From contig JBANAY010000003.1 in the NCBI GenBank assembly GCA_037952775.1, positions 18,414,001 through 18,478,000 of the forward strand: 64,000 bases of DNA, in the 5' to 3' direction. The position numbers and the translations under genes were made by a program. Below the pieces are notes generated by a model. It saw nothing but the letters and a program-made list of their open reading frames with translations. It had not been told where the DNA came from and did no database searches. Positions 44,909-54,866 of the stretch are shown here, piece after piece. The stretch is from Clonostachys chloroleuca (taxonomy: Eukaryota; Ascomycota; Sordariomycetes; Hypocreales; Bionectriaceae). Position 1 is the first letter of the stretch, and every line of letters starts with the position of its first letter.

Positions 44909-47401
44909 TCAAGAACCACCGTCAGAGTCGGAGTCAGCAAACATGTCAACCGCACGCATTCTGGGCTTACGGCCAACGCCTTTGGGGCGGGAGAGATCTG
45001 CGTGACTGGCGCGGCTGGGTTCACCCTTGGACTCTGTTAGAACCTTGTCCGCGGGCCCCTTGTCTCCCGCCGTGGCAGAATGTGACGAAGCATGACTTGT
45101 TCGAACTGTGTCCTCCCCCATTGGCTCCAGATCCTCTTGGCCAAGCGCCTCGCCCTCTATATCGTCCTCTTCGATTGGCACCCCCTCAATATCATCGTCG
45201 TCTATTGGTTGGCCCTCGAGTTCATCCTCATCGATTGGCTCACCCTCGATGTCCTCATCCTCGATCGGCTCACCACCTACGTCATCCTCCTCCATAGGCT
45301 CGCCAGTCTTACCGTGAGAAACCAGATCCGCCTGTCCCTGTGCCGCCACCGAGGGACTCTTCGAGCCTGTCTCCTGTGTTTGATTCTGCTCAACCACTTT
45401 CCACTTATTCTTCTTCTGCCCTTCATCCGGCTTTTCATCGGACTTGGCTGAGGGAGGGTTTTCAAAGCTTTGTACAAAGAGATCTTGACTTTCTGCAGCA
45501 AAGACACACCAGCCCTCCCACAAGCTCAGGACCAGATGGACGCTCCGTTTCCACTTCTCTGCTCGTAGACGGCCCCAGTTGAACTTCTCAGCCATCATAC
45601 CCAAGCGCTCAAAGACTTTGCGATTCCGTAGCGCTACCTCAAAGAGTTGCCGGAATCGCCATGCGTGGCGTACACCGCTCGAAGACGACGAAGAGAGGAT
45701 GTCGCCGACGGCATAGAGTCCAACTAAACTTGCCGCGGATGCATCCTGCGCGTCAGCTGCGTTGTTCTCATCTGCAGCAGCCCCTGGCGCACTGCCCTCC
45801 TTTTTGTCCTGACTTCTATCCCTGTTGGCCATTGTCATAGAGAAAGGCTTTTCGATGTTTGATACCATCATGTCAACCACTTCATCAACACCACGGCTAG
45901 CGTGGGCGATTGCAAAATTCGTAACTCTAGCGATATCCCCCTTTCGTAGTTTCGACATTGTCGGAGGAAGCCTGGCCAATAGGTGGGTGAGCTTAGCCTT
46001 CTCTAAGGGATTGAGAAAGCTCTTCTCTTTCTCATCTCCCTGATTATCGCGGTTTCCTTCACCGTCGAAATCTTCGTCGTCTGATGAATTGTATTCCGAA
46101 TCCGAAACAAACTCGTCGATTCTAGTAGTGTACTCGAAAGGGAGGCGCTGCTCGGGGACCTTCCAGGCACTGCCACCATCGAATAGAGGCACATACTTTG
46201 GTCTCTTTTTCTGATGCCCAGAGCCAGTAACAATCTCCCACAGTCGCCATCTATACCACACGCCCCCTGGACACCTGGCATTCCATATCCACGCCCATTT
46301 TTCCTCGCGCTGCACCTCTGGCCGTGACATGAGGAGCGCCTCGATTTCGGGGCCATAGTCGAGGACTTGCTCAATAGTCTTGTTGATTAGTCGAAGAATC
46401 CTGATATCATCCGGGGGTTTGACCGGGACATGGAGGAGTTTGCCTCTGCTGACATTGCTAATCTCACGATCGTAGCTTGATGGCGGCGCAAAGCCTCGTT
46501 GAAAGCCGGAGTCTCTTTGTGTGCTGTGTGAATCGGAAGGTTGTTCAACCGGCTTGGCCCCGAACGGATGTGATTCAGACCCCGAGCCAGGAAGGTTCGT
46601 AAGAGCCGACGCGCTAGTGACGGCGGATGAAAGGTGTCGATGTAACGACAGATATTGCCCCCAGCCCAGATATTCATTCTGCAGAGAACTGACGGCTGCG
46701 TCGATATCGTTGGCTGGTGTCTCCTTTGAGAGTGTCACAATAGCGGTCTTGACTCTCGTGTCATAGTTCCCAGCCCCTGCAAGATTCTGGAAATTCACCT
46801 CCTCTACAACCAGGTTGGATGGAAGTTTAGACCTGATGGCAGCCTGCGAGTATAAGGAGGGCAAGTTGAGTAAGCGCAGCGTAGGCCTAGCGATGGCTTT
46901 CTCTTCTGCCTTGTCGGTCGCACCGCCCATCTCCTCATCCTCATCGTCGCTCGTACGGAATGCCTTCGGTACCGACAAGGTCGATCGATCAAAGTCATCA
47001 TGCCTATCTCTTGGCCCTCGCGACATGTCCTGATAAGATCGCTTCTTCGTAAACGAACTCGGTGCTGGCCCGAGGCTCCCCGGGCCACTCTTCACATTGG
47101 GCGCGCCAAAGTGCCGCTTCGAGGTTCCTGGCGCAGGCCCGCCGAGTCCCGACCTGGGACCTGGGAAGCCCTGTGAGCCAAACGGCGTTGGTCTCCTCCC
47201 ATTGTCCTCGTTCCCATCGCCGCTTTCCTCTCGATCAAAGCTCTTAATGAAATCTTGGTACACGGCCGCGGTCTCAGCTTCCTCGCGTAGGCGCTTCGCC
47301 TCGGCTTCTGCCTTTTGCTTCTCAAAGGCGGACTGCCTAGTTGGCTTCTGGAGCTTCGCCTTGACGTTTGGGAATTCGTGCGGGGCCTGATCGGGCGGCA
47401 T
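44909..47401 (-). CDS. U2 snRNP-associated SR140-like factor (RRM-SURP-CID)
   Basis: This is a pre-mRNA splicing factor associated with the U2 snRNP. A single exon encodes 830 residues. The N-terminal FEKQKAEAEAKRLREEAETAAVYQDFIKSFD helix is diagnostic of SR140/U2SURP. It is followed by a divergent RRM (about 170-260: RPTLRLLNLPSLYSQAAIRSKLP.., LGWGQYLSLHRHL). A SURP module lies at about 335-395 (ILRLINKTIEQVLDYGPEIEALLM.., WIWNARCPGGVWYRWRLWE), and a CID domain occupies about 455-660 (KLTHLLARLPPTMSKLRKGDIARVTNFAI, VGLYAVGDILSSSSSSGVRHAWRFRQLFE). The C-terminus carries six acidic ten-residue repeats and ends in a short acidic FADSDSDGG tail. No Arg/Ser-rich tail is seen, unlike the human protein. 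Confidence 0.88.
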   Translation of the reverse strand: MPPDQAPHEFPNVKAKLQKPTRQSAFEKQKAEAEAKRLREEAETAAVYQDFIKSFDREESGDGNEDNGRRPTPFGSQGFPGPRSGLGGPAPGTSKRHFGAPNVKSGPGSLGPAPSSFTKKRSYQDMSRGPRDRHDDFDRSTLSVPKAFRTSDDEDEEMGGATDKAEEKAIARPTLRLLNLPSLYSQAAIRSKLPSNLVVEEVNFQNLAGAGNYDTRVKTAIVTLSKETPANDIDAAVSSLQNEYLGWGQYLSLHRHLSSAVTSASALTNLPGSGSESHPFGAKPVEQPSDSHSTQRDSGFQRGFAPPSSYDREISNVSRGKLLHVPVKPPDDIRILRLINKTIEQVLDYGPEIEALLMSRPEVQREEKWAWIWNARCPGGVWYRWRLWEIVTGSGHQKKRPKYVPLFDGGSAWKVPEQRLPFEYTTRIDEFVSDSEYNSSDDEDFDGEGNRDNQGDEKEKSFLNPLEKAKLTHLLARLPPTMSKLRKGDIARVTNFAIAHASRGVDEVVDMMVSNIEKPFSMTMANRDRSQDKKEGSAPGAAADENNAADAQDASAASLVGLYAVGDILSSSSSSGVRHAWRFRQLFEVALRNRKVFERLGMMAEKFNWGRLRAEKWKRSVHLVLSLWEGWCVFAAESQDLFVQSFENPPSAKSDEKPDEGQKKNKWKVVEQNQTQETGSKSPSVAAQGQADLVSHGKTGEPMEEDDVGGEPIEDEDIEGEPIDEDELEGQPIDDDDIEGVPIEEDDIEGEALGQEDLEPMGEDTVRTSHASSHSATAGDKGPADKVLTESKGEPSRASHADLSRPKGVGRKPRMRAVDMFADSDSDGGS
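45125..45304. repeat. 30-bp tandem repeat coding acidic GEPIxEDDIE units
   Basis: Six consecutive 30-bp units on the minus strand encode variants of GEPIEDEDIE in the C-terminal region of the SR140-like protein. Units differ by mostly synonymous or conservative changes (GEPMEEDDVG, GEPIDEDELE, GQPIDDDDIE, GVPIEEDDIE, GEALGQEDLE). This indicates an old duplication under selection for an acidic, Pro-containing decapeptide. Confidence 0.85.
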
Positions 47402-47988
47402 TTTGTCGTTGTATTCGGTCAGCTTCGTGTCATTTTGCGAGGGCGCCTTGGTGTCTCAATGAGGCGTGACGGAAGCTACAGGCAGCTTCACTTCTTTGGA
47501 GATTGGTGACACACTGCAGATGAGCCCCACTTTCTGAATGTTTTGCCTAAGTGCATAAACAGGCAAAGTGGGTGATGCAGGAAATGGCACATCCAAATGA
47601 AGAGCCAAATACGCACCTAAATAAACACCCGAATAAACATCTAGACATCTAAATATAGTTAATTCTAAGCAGATATTAGAGAATATCAATATTCAGGCCT
47701 ATATATTCTTTCCTCTAATTTTATTTTAGGAATTCTATAGCTAGCTATGAAAGATAATAGATCGAGTATATTTTCAGGGAGTGCTTAGGTGTGCCATTTC
47801 CTATGTCACCCACTTGACAGGCTTGGCAGCTATTACCTGCCGCCGTCCGCAAGGGGACATTAGAAGTGGTCAGTTTATTCGGATATTAGAAACAAACTCG
47901 TATGTATTTTTTTAATGAAACATATGTACTTGACTCCACCTTTTCCTCTTCTCTTCATAACAATTTCATGACAAAGGGCGCGCCTAAT
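47402..47988. other. intergenic region containing a MITE relic
   Basis: This 0.59 kb lies between the amine-oxidase 3' end and the SR140 start, both on the minus strand. The centre (47566-47815) is an AT-rich inverted-repeat element described separately. No coding frame is supported. Confidence 0.6.
47566..47815. mobile_element. MITE-like element with RIP-type mutations
   Basis: A 250-bp AT-rich element has terminal inverted repeats. The left end begins AAGTGGGTGATGCAGGAAAT. The right end, read on the minus strand, begins AAGTGGGTGACATAGGAAAT. Over the first 34 bases the two arms differ at eight positions, all transitions. It is flanked by the imperfect 8-bp direct repeat AACAGGCA (47558-47565) / GACAGGCT (47816-47823), as expected of a target-site duplication of hAT-like length. 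There is no transposase. Transition-only divergence and AT-richness fit repeat-induced point mutation. The superfamily assignment is inference. Confidence 0.65.
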
Positions 47989-49407
47989 TTATAGCTGCGA
48001 ACGGGCCTTACCATCACGGAGCTTCTTTATCTCATCATCTAAGATCATGTCGGGCAGTCCTCCTCTGCTACCGTCCCAGGTGTTCAACCCCCGATAGACT
48101 CCGTTTGTTTCTTTTCCGAGACCGTCGTCCTCAATGTGCTTCCACTTCCACTTGTCCCCAAGCTTGCCGCCGCTACCCTGAAGGCAGTCCACCAACTTGT
48201 CACCAATGACAGGCAAAAACTTGAATCCGTGTCCGCTGTCTCCGGTAGCGATGAACAGTCCCTCCCATCCAGGATGCCAGTCCACGAGCCAGTCTGCGTC
48301 TCTGGTGTCCGAGTACCAGCAGAGTCGTGTCTTCACCCATGGTCGTTGGTCTACGTCTTTTAAGGGAACCAAGTCCCGAAGGCCTTCTCGGAGGTCACGG
48401 TCGCCCTCGGTCGGCAGGCCATCGAACCCGTTGTCACGAATCGTCCTGGGAACCGATACAACAATGGGCTCTCGCTTGTGCTTGTGTGACAGTGGCAGTG
48501 CAGCCGGAACAGTCTGTGGGTTGAGGTAGCCAAACCCGTGCCGCGCCACCTTGAGCAGCCTCTCCCTAGGAGGGAGGACAAAGAGACCCGTGGAAAGGTT
48601 GAGGATCGTGGGCTGGTGCTCCATACGCTTCTGCTCCGCCTCGGTGATTTCGACGTACGCGACAGCCTGCCCCGTCGCCTCGCACCGCCCTCTCAGGTCA
48701 ATCAGCGCGCCGGTCCAGGCACCCGCCGCGACAAATACCACGTCTCCCTTAAGAACCCCGCCATCCCTAAGCTTGGCGCCCACCACCCTTGTACCCTCGG
48801 TCACCAACTCCTTCACCAACGCGTCTACAAACTTGACCCTCCCTGTTTCCTTGACACGCTCGTAGAGCCACTTCATCGACGTTCCGTTATTCGACCAGCC
48901 GGACAATGTGTTCGAGTACCCCCAGTCACCCACATTGCCCGAGGCGCCGAGATACTCTTGTATTGCCTTGCGGCTCTCCAACTTGACGATTTTCTCTGTG
49001 GGAAGACCGGTGTCGAGGGCAATCTGGGTGACGTTCTCCCAGCTCGCCTTGACATAGTCGAGGCCCGTCTTGTGCCCGGACTTGGATGTGTACGATTGGT
49101 TGGCGGTCAGCACAAGACCATTCTCAGCATACCGGCCCTGCCCTCCGACCTCGTGGTCCTTCTGCTTCCGCCACTCGGTCTGCGCCTCCGCCGCGAGGGT
49201 CGCATACTCTCTATCCGCATAGTCGGCCCTCACAATGCGCGAAGCATCTACGCTGGCGCAGTCCTCTGGGGGGAACTGGCCCCGGGCGTCGTCCACAACT
49301 GTGATGGCGGTGTCGCGGAAGAATGGCCGCTTGGCGAGGGCCCAGGCGGTGCTGAGCCCGAAAAGGCCAGAACCGACAATGAGGATTGAGCCGGGGGCGG
49401 TCTCCAT
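47989..49407 (-). CDS. FAD-dependent amine oxidase (fructosyl-amino-acid / sarcosine-oxidase-like)
   Basis: This flavoenzyme of the DAO superfamily most resembles fungal amadoriases and saccharopine/pipecolate- or sarcosine-oxidase-like enzymes, which deglycate fructosyl amino acids or oxidise N-alkyl amino acids. A single exon encodes 472 residues from ATG 49407. An upstream in-frame stretch begins with GTG and is not used here. The Rossmann motif ILIVGSGLFGLSTAWALAKR lies at the N-terminus. SRIVRADYADREYATLAAEA is the FAD-covering region. The segment TRLCWYSDTRDADWLVDWHP carries the Cys that carries covalent 8a-S-cysteinyl FAD in this family, and GDSGHGFKFLPVIG is the C-terminal FAD motif. 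The C-terminus SQL is a weak PTS1-like tripeptide. The substrate is not determined by sequence. Confidence 0.87.
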   Translation of the reverse strand: METAPGSILIVGSGLFGLSTAWALAKRPFFRDTAITVVDDARGQFPPEDCASVDASRIVRADYADREYATLAAEAQTEWRKQKDHEVGGQGRYAENGLVLTANQSYTSKSGHKTGLDYVKASWENVTQIALDTGLPTEKIVKLESRKAIQEYLGASGNVGDWGYSNTLSGWSNNGTSMKWLYERVKETGRVKFVDALVKELVTEGTRVVGAKLRDGGVLKGDVVFVAAGAWTGALIDLRGRCEATGQAVAYVEITEAEQKRMEHQPTILNLSTGLFVLPPRERLLKVARHGFGYLNPQTVPAALPLSHKHKREPIVVSVPRTIRDNGFDGLPTEGDRDLREGLRDLVPLKDVDQRPWVKTRLCWYSDTRDADWLVDWHPGWEGLFIATGDSGHGFKFLPVIGDKLVDCLQGSGGKLGDKWKWKHIEDDGLGKETNGVYRGLNTWDGSRGGLPDMILDDEIKKLRDGKARSQL

Positions 49408-50455
49408 TCTGTCACCTTGGACGGTTTTTGGGGAGGAATTGGGCTTTGTCGACACTGTTCACGGAGAAGGCAGGCACAGGAAGAAAAATCCCACGTTCAC
49501 CAGGTGCACATAACCAACCGGCTACCCTCCATTCGGCATCGTTCGATCTAGAGCGTTCTCGGAGCCCAGACGGGGCCTTATAAAACACACATTTATCAAA
49601 AATCTGGGCCTTGTTTGCGGTTATTCCTAGATAAAGCAAAAGACTAGCACCAACCCGCATACTCCACACCGATAATCGGACGACGCGCTTGGGAAAACTG
49701 GGGATGGCGAGCCTTAACCAGATTCTCGGCACCAAATCACACGACACCGCCAGATTTTATTTTCCACGTTCACAACACACCGACAACACACGAACGACAA
49801 AGTACAGTTCACGAGCGATTCAGAGCCACGGAAGATGAGATGAGATAATTATATTACGCTGTGAAGGAGGGAACTGCGCGATGAGGTGTTGAACTGGCCT
49901 GTCCAACAGTGCCTTTAAATAACCCGCGCGGTAGACCTCCCAGGCATGCTCTCATCAAATTGTGCAAGACCTGGAAAGGTCTTCACACCGTTGTGTTGTC
50001 TCTTTCCCCCGAACCAGGGCGCACCCACCAACTGTCGAGCCGTCCCGGCCCATCCCATCACTCAGTCTCTTTTTAACTCCTTAAAAAGCATTAGGCTATG
50101 CAGACCGAACAAGGTATTCCTACCGAGCCCAGATCCACCAAAAGCAATCTATGTCATGTTTGTTGTGAGAATGTCAACTCTCTTTATCTTGTGGCCAGAA
50201 CCAAGTGCGTCTGAAAGCAACTCCCCATTCCGTGCCCTCGCAAACGCCGGTGCAATGCAATAAAAATAATCAAATGATACAAACGTGGCCCCCCGGATCA
50301 GCTACTGGTGCGAGCAGTGATCCTTAGGAACACGCCGTAGGACGAAAGTCAGTCGTAATATCGTGATGCAGCCTACTCATACAGATCGCAGTGAATGAGG
50401 CTGGAGATTAAAGCTGTCAAAATAGATGACAGCAAATCTGACCAGAACTCAACTT
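49408..50455. other. intergenic between amine oxidase start and TBP end
   Basis: This 1.05 kb spacer contains the amine-oxidase promoter and the TBP 3' UTR. No gene or repeat is recognised. Confidence 0.6.
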
Positions 50456-51374
50456 CTAGACTTTGCGGAAATCTGTGCCAAGTTAGAACAATTGCGCTTC
50501 CACGAAAATGAGGTCAGAAGGGTTGACAAACCTTGAAGCACGGGGTAAATCATTTCAAAAGCCTGATAAATCTCTTCTCGGACTTTTGCACCCGTGAGTA
50601 CGATCTTGCCGCTGACGAAGATCAGAAGCACAATCTTCGGCTTGATCATACGATAGATAAGACCAGGGAACAGTTCCGGTTCATAGGAACTGAAGTTGTG
50701 ATGGCGAGAAGCCAAACCTTCCAAGCGGATGGGGAACTTGATATCGCAAGATCCAACAATATTTTGAATCTTGAAATCGGTGAACTTGGCGTTAAAGCCC
50801 AGCTTCTGGATGATGCGAGCATATTTGCGTGACGCTAGCTTGGAGTCATCTTCGGACTTGGCACCAGTAACAACCATCTTGCCAGAGGCGAAGATCAAGG
50901 CGGTTGTCTTGGGTTCACGGATACGCATGATGACAGCAGCGAAACGCTATAGCAGGTCAGTATCAAGTTTATCAGACAGAGCATTTGCAGATAGTACCTT
51001 AGGGTTGTACTCTGCATTCCTGGCATGCAGAGCGATCGTCTTCAGGTCTAGTCGACAGTCTAAATTGACGGTGGCCACAATGTTCCTTTAAATCAAAGCG
51101 ACATAAGCCTCTCAGAGCAAAACACTATCACTCAGGAGGATACATACTGCAGCGTGGGAGTGATTCCACTGGGGCCTTGATTGGCTCCCGGTGTAGCAGC
51201 AGGAGTGGCGGGAGTCACCCCATTTCCATTTTGCTGACCGTTGGGGATGGGCTTCTGGGTGCCATCCACCGGAGGAGTGAGCTCGTTCGTGGCTCCGGGG
51301 AACGACAGAGACCCAGGCGCAGTGAAGGCCTTGGCCTGAGCCGCGTTGGAAGGGTGTGTCTGAATACTTTCCAT
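50456..51374 (-). CDS. spt15: TATA-box-binding protein (TBP/SPT15)
   Basis: This is the general transcription factor that binds TATA elements for all three nuclear RNA polymerases. It has four exons: 51374-51148, 51085-50998, 50946-50532 and 50472-50456. The introns are 62 bp (GTATGT..AAG), 51 bp (GTACTA..TAG) and 59 bp (GTTTGT..CAG). The 17-nt last exon encodes DFRKV and the stop. The product is 248 residues: a non-conserved Gln/Thr/Pro-rich N-terminus of about 75 residues, then the saddle core. The two direct repeats are evident as [20 protein letters not shown] and [18 protein letters not shown], with [35 protein letters not shown] leading the first. The AAG acceptor of intron 1 is less usual but gives the conserved join Q-NIVATV. 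Confidence 0.96.
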
Positions 51375-54300
51375 GATGAATGCTTATGGAGCTTTCAGAT
51401 GGTATCGAGTATGTCAGAGAGCAGTTCTAAGTAGCCGAGTTAGCAAAAGAACAAAAGTCCCGAAAGGATTTGTGATATGTGCGGCGGCGATAGCAAGGAT
51501 GAAATTGCGAATGAAGACGCGATGCATGCAACGTCAAAACCACTTCGCTTCTCTATATGTTGTGAAAGGGGCAAAGGGCCGTGGCAGCTGTGAACGGCCG
51601 TGGTATTTATGGGGCCAAGTATGTGTTCAAGAACAGGACCATCAAAACAAACAGCACAAGACCACCAGAGTAAAGAGAACATGTCAAACCTACCGAAATG
51701 TGGGAGATGAACAAGTGAATGTGTCCCCTACAGAGCACTGCTCTTTCACGTGGATGAAAGATGGACGTCGAGTCACAGAGAGTGTGAGATGACGATATGG
51801 AAGACTGCGAGAGTGATCGATCGATTCCCAAAGGTCGCAGAGTAGACTCGCGCGCGCTCCGAGGATCAAATAATCAAGTCTCGCCGACTCGATCCTTTAC
51901 TTCAACTTTTTTTAGAGCTGTCTACGAACAGCGCAACGATCCGATGGTCGACGGTAATGCGAGCCTCGAGTATCTGCTCTTGCCGGTCGGGGACAAAGGA
52001 GTCGTGTGCGGATAGGACAATGACTGAAGCAACGTGTTTCAGTTCTCAGTTCGCCTGATCGCTATCTTTTTTTTATTATCTTTCGCGCCCAACAGCGACT
52101 GCTGCAAAGCTTTTCCTTTTTCTTGAACTCGTCAGAGTGGGTATGTAGAGAAAGACGTCTCCGTGAGAGATGAAGGAGAGGTGGGTTGAGGAGAAGAAAT
52201 GTAGAAAGAAGTGGGGTGTGTGTGTTTTGGGGGTGTGGTAAGGAAAAAAGTGTGGCCGAACGTTCTGTGTGAGGAGGTACAGTACGTAAGGCTAATCGCG
52301 GCATCCAGCAGAAACCTCCAGGCAGGACTAAGCTGACCGAGGGGGGGAGGGCTGGGATACTTATACTCGCAGCCAGCACAGGGGCAACATGGCCCCCTAG
52401 GCAACCACTGTGCCAGTGGCGTTGGCTCTGGCAGGTTTGGGCTGGGGCTAGTGGGCAGCGCTAAAAGTTTTTGGACCAATCACCGCGCGTGCGCAAGCTG
52501 ATTCCATCTCCCATCTCCCACTGCGGGTCCACCCCAGCCCCTGAAGTACCCCCATGGAGCGCCTCAAGTCACTGCTCAACACCTTGCCCAAACCAACCAT
52601 ATTTGCCTTTTTCTCGCAACCTGGCCTTTTTCCCAGGCTCCAAGCACGATGACCAGATCTCTCTATCGCGGCTAGCCCGTCGCTTCCAGCTAACTCGGAA
52701 TATCAAACGTGCCCGACCGGCAGCGTCACCATTTTCGGCGTCATGAGGGTCGACAAACGACAAGAGGACTGCGCTGGGACAGCGTCGATATGAACTCGGC
52801 CATGGCTGGGGCCAGCGTTGAGTCGATGCGCGCCCGTCCATCTTGGGCGGAGGAGCGTGAGTGAACTTACCTGCAGCTTCATTCTTGACGGAGCAAACAT
52901 GCAGCTTTTCGATATGAGTCGCGCACTGTTCCCCTCCCCTCCTCCGCTTCGGTAAATTACCTGCCAATTACCCTGTCAGATTTTGACTCCTTTCCAACAC
53001 ACCCCAACCACCGTTTCCTTTCGGGCATCCTGAATGGCTGAAACACAAAGCCTGTTCAACCTTTGCACAATCATCACCCCGGCTCTTACGTACTTGGCTC
53101 CCTCTAATTTTTTTCCCTTCTTTCACATCGGACTGGGCTTGCCCTAGCGCCAGGATTTGCATTTTCTTTGCTTTTCTTCTTCCTCCCGTCATTCTCGATC
53201 ATGCTCGTTGCCTTCATACACCCATCCCATTACCACCCCCAAACAGATGCTGCGAGTACGCTGTAGCCATGTTCCAGTCACGGCAGCTTGCCATCATATG
53301 CGTCGCATGACATCCGCGCGCCTTGGGACGCATCATCAGACACAGCATCCTCCACCTTTGTTTTACTGGGCGGTGCGGTTATATTGTTGGGGGTCTTGCT
53401 CGTGTTGCTTCTGGCCCACGAGGGTCTGCCTGTGAGTCATTGAATTGCCCTCAGCCAACGAAAGTCTAGCTGTTTCCGGCCGCTTAGTGGCTGGCCCCTC
53501 CAAAATCTTCTGGGTCCCAACACGAAGGAAATGCCACGGAACCTACCAGAAAAAAATCCCTCCCAGCTCCTACACTTGCTTTCTTTTGTTCTTTCGACAG
53601 CAGCCATTTTTCTGCGTCCAAATACGCCTTTTTGGTGCATCATATTGTCGCTTTGTGGCGGTCCGCCCTTTGCCGAGGCCGCGTCGGTCGCGCGCTTTGC
53701 CGCGTGAGACCAAGGCAATTTCTGACGGGCGCAGGATCAGCACGCACGCAATTACGACTTTGTGCGTGCGAACCACCGAGGTACCTGCAAATCTTATCAA
53801 AGTACCATCTTAACAATTTCCTCGCCAGTGGAGCGCACCCACACCCTCATCCAGAAGCGCCGACGAAAAATATGCCACGGCAATGACTGTGCTTGTGCGT
53901 CCTGCGACAGTCACATTGATCAGCGCCTGCGATGTACATGAATCAAGCTGGAGAACTAAAGTTCTTGCCGACTTTTCACATATCGCTCTGACCCAGAAGC
54001 AGCGAGTCAGACGACCATCGAATCCTGATGCTTGCCTGTATTGCCACCCAACCAACCACGAATCCACATGTCCGTATCACCAACTAGCAAGTGGTGCCCA
54101 CTAACGCCAAGTAAGACGGATTAGTCAACCCTTGAAAACCTTTGATCTTGAAGATACCCTTATCTCCACCATGGGAAATGATACGCCGAAGCGTTATCCT
54201 GCTACGCTTTAAATCCTTGGCGCTTATCATCCATCGTCCTATAATAGTAAGCACGTAGAGTGGCGATGCGCTCAGCAATTATCCCAGGGCTATAGGTGAA

Positions 54301-54866
54301 TATTGGTATTGTTGATCTGTTGCCCTTGCTACTGTCTTGGCGATATCCCGGACAATGTATTTGGAATGCCAGTAATCGTTGCTCTCATGCATCAGCGTTC
54401 AAGGAACATGTCTTGATCCCATCTCGCAGCCGTAGCCAGCTATCCTCATTGAAAAGCGGCGGTTGTACTCCCACCCCTTAAGGTGGTATAAGAGGCCGCA
54501 TATGCAAACAAAGCAGGCAGTGCTGTTGATTCCCTAGCCAACAAAGCATACAAGTCCACGTTAAAAGCCACTTATAAGATCACGATATGTCACGGGCTGA
54601 ATCAGTCCCTATGAGTGAGTATTGTTATGTTTTTATTTTTTGCTTGATCCCAGCTCATGAATGGGCGTCCTTTTCGCTCCGCGCCCCTGGTGTATTTCTC
54701 CCTCGCCATCCAAGACACTTTAAGATATGTTCAAAAGAATCCGACCAAAAACCCAACACCACTTCTCACATTGCATCTCCCGTGCGCCAAACCGTGTTGA
54801 AATAATTTACAAACAGCCCTGGTATCAACGGCCCCCATGTTTTCAAGGCGGTGGCGTGAACAACAC
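51375..54866. other. 3.5 kb intergenic region upstream of TBP
   Basis: It lies between the TBP start and the end of the ETF-QO gene, both on the minus strand. A CCAAT motif occurs near 52478 with a GC-rich flank. T/G-rich patches occur near 52060-52240. The longest frames (about 140 codons) have no motif. Probably it is a long leader/promoter, and non-coding transcripts cannot be excluded. Confidence 0.5.

Noticed and set aside
54084..54310. possible transposase fragment (AERIATLRAYYYR-like reading)
   Set aside because: The frame is short and interrupted, and no repeat boundaries or matching domain are visible.
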